A stretch of 15,091 nt of DNA from UBA3210 sp963648895 (GTDB taxonomy: Bacteria; Bacillota_I; Bacilli_A; RFN20; CAG-449), in the NCBI GenBank assembly GCA_963648895.1, contig CAVJGK010000026.1, forward strand, positions 1 to 15,091, given 5' to 3'. The stretch's first letter is position 1. Every line of letters begins with the position of its first letter. The notes under the pieces are model-generated. The model was not told the origin of the DNA. It saw only the letters and a program-made list of their open reading frames with translations, and searched no databases. This document shows, piece by piece, positions 14,376 through 15,091 of this stretch. Position numbers and translations under genes: made by a program.

Positions 14376-15091
14376 ATGAATAATAACTTTAAAGTTCAAT
14401 GCGGATATGATACTGATGATGATTGTATTAAAATTTTATTTTCTAAAGGAAGGAATGAAATCTTTTCTTATGATTATGAAATTGGAAAAGATGAGACAAC
14501 AGAGGCTAGAAAATGTATTGATAATTTTCAAATATCATTAAATGATAATAGTATCGAATATGATAAAGAAGAACTTAACTCTTTGAAAAAAGATATAATT
14601 ATCAAGATACAAGAATGTGAAAAACAAATATCGAAAGATGGATTCTCAACTTCTCTAAACAAAAAAACAACTTTACAAGCACTTCATAAAAACGAATGTA
14701 AATTTTCGTATAATTTTCTAAACAAAATATTAGATAAAGTGAGAAATGGCGAATTAAATTTAATACCTGATGGTAAATATATACCTAAAAGTTTGATCTT
14801 TTTAGATAATAATCAAAATAGATGCTTCGCTAATATTGATTCAATCTATGTCTTCCCAATAAAAGAAATTGATAAACTAAATGAGATTGAATCAGGAAAA
14901 AGTAGTTTTATTTGCGGATTTAAAGATGAGCAATCTAAAAAGCTGGTAGTTCTTAAACTAGGATATTTGGATATTTCTAAAAGAAATCCTGAATTAAAGT
15001 ATTACCAATTTGAAAATAATGAATTATTTAATGCTGAAAGTGGATTAGTTTATTTGTATAATATGAATGAATCCAAGGTTATATTCCATAC
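14376..15091 (+). CDS. Unrecognised protein, fourth gene of the triad operon (3' end outside window)
   Basis: An ATG at 14376 with GAGGTG (14362-14367) eight bases upstream opens a frame with no stop to the end of the window, giving at least 238 residues. It begins MNNNFKVQCGYDTDDDCIK. I recognise no family. The first ~60 residues look beta-rich and acidic. A helical, charged stretch follows (about 67-135), including EELNSLKKDIIIKIQECEK. Then comes a strand-rich part with FPIKEIDKL, FICGFKDE and LVVLKLGYLDISKR. There is no signal peptide. The 52-base gap after the kinase holds no terminator, so it is probably cotranscribed with the triad and may be its effector or substrate. Composition and codon choice match its neighbours. 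The gene call is firm because of the long open frame and good ribosome site; its function is unknown. Confidence 0.8.
   Translation, partial: MNNNFKVQCGYDTDDDCIKILFSKGRNEIFSYDYEIGKDETTEARKCIDNFQISLNDNSIEYDKEELNSLKKDIIIKIQECEKQISKDGFSTSLNKKTTLQALHKNECKFSYNFLNKILDKVRNGELNLIPDGKYIPKSLIFLDNNQNRCFANIDSIYVFPIKEIDKLNEIESGKSSFICGFKDEQSKKLVVLKLGYLDISKRNPELKYYQFENNELFNAESGLVYLYNMNESKVIFH

Noticed and set aside
1..15091. CRISPR arrays, tRNA/rRNA genes, IS ends, attachment sites
   Set aside because: No regularly spaced repeats, cloverleaf-like sequences, transposase genes or paired terminal repeats were seen by eye; weak ones could be missed without a computed search.

Overview
The window is strongly AT-rich, uses TGG for Trp with no in-frame TGA, and has GGAGG-type ribosome binding sites, short intergenic gaps and U-tailed intrinsic terminators. 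This fits a low-GC Gram-positive bacterium (Bacillota, possibly a gut Erysipelotrichia- or Clostridia-like lineage); the sequence alone does not place it more closely.

Left part (1-2330), ordinary accessory genes: the 3' end of a DUF4143-type AAA ATPase gene, then a TetR-family regulator on the minus strand, divergent from an aldo/keto reductase. Their shared intergenic region carries two perfect inverted repeats placed over the reductase promoter. A strong terminator closes the reductase gene, followed by about 310 bases with no convincing gene.

Middle part (2567-10327), first defence-like operon: a perfect extended -10 promoter drives a 925-aa protein of unknown family and, overlapping it by 8 nt, a 1612-aa superfamily-2 helicase with a C-terminal DUF1998/MrfA-type four-cysteine domain. 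A large uncharacterised protein followed by a giant DUF1998 helicase is the layout of Druantia type III (DruH-DruE). An intrinsic terminator ends this unit.

Right part (10359-end), second operon: a vWA protein with a complete MIDAS, a PP2C phosphatase, a Ser/Thr kinase-like protein, and an unrecognised gene cut by the window edge. The first three form a TerY-P (vWA/PP2C/kinase) phosphorylation triad, a signalling module known from biological-conflict loci. Its promoter is the most striking element: a perfect TTGACA and a perfect TATAAT separated by 19 bp that include a run of nine G, in otherwise AT-rich DNA. This is the structure of a slipped-strand phase-variable promoter.

Working model (inference): a Druantia-III-like helicase pair is made from a fixed promoter, while a phosphorylation triad that may control it is switched on and off by G-tract length. 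The kinase also carries a C-terminal internal duplication with a dsRBD-like pattern, so it may sense nucleic acid.
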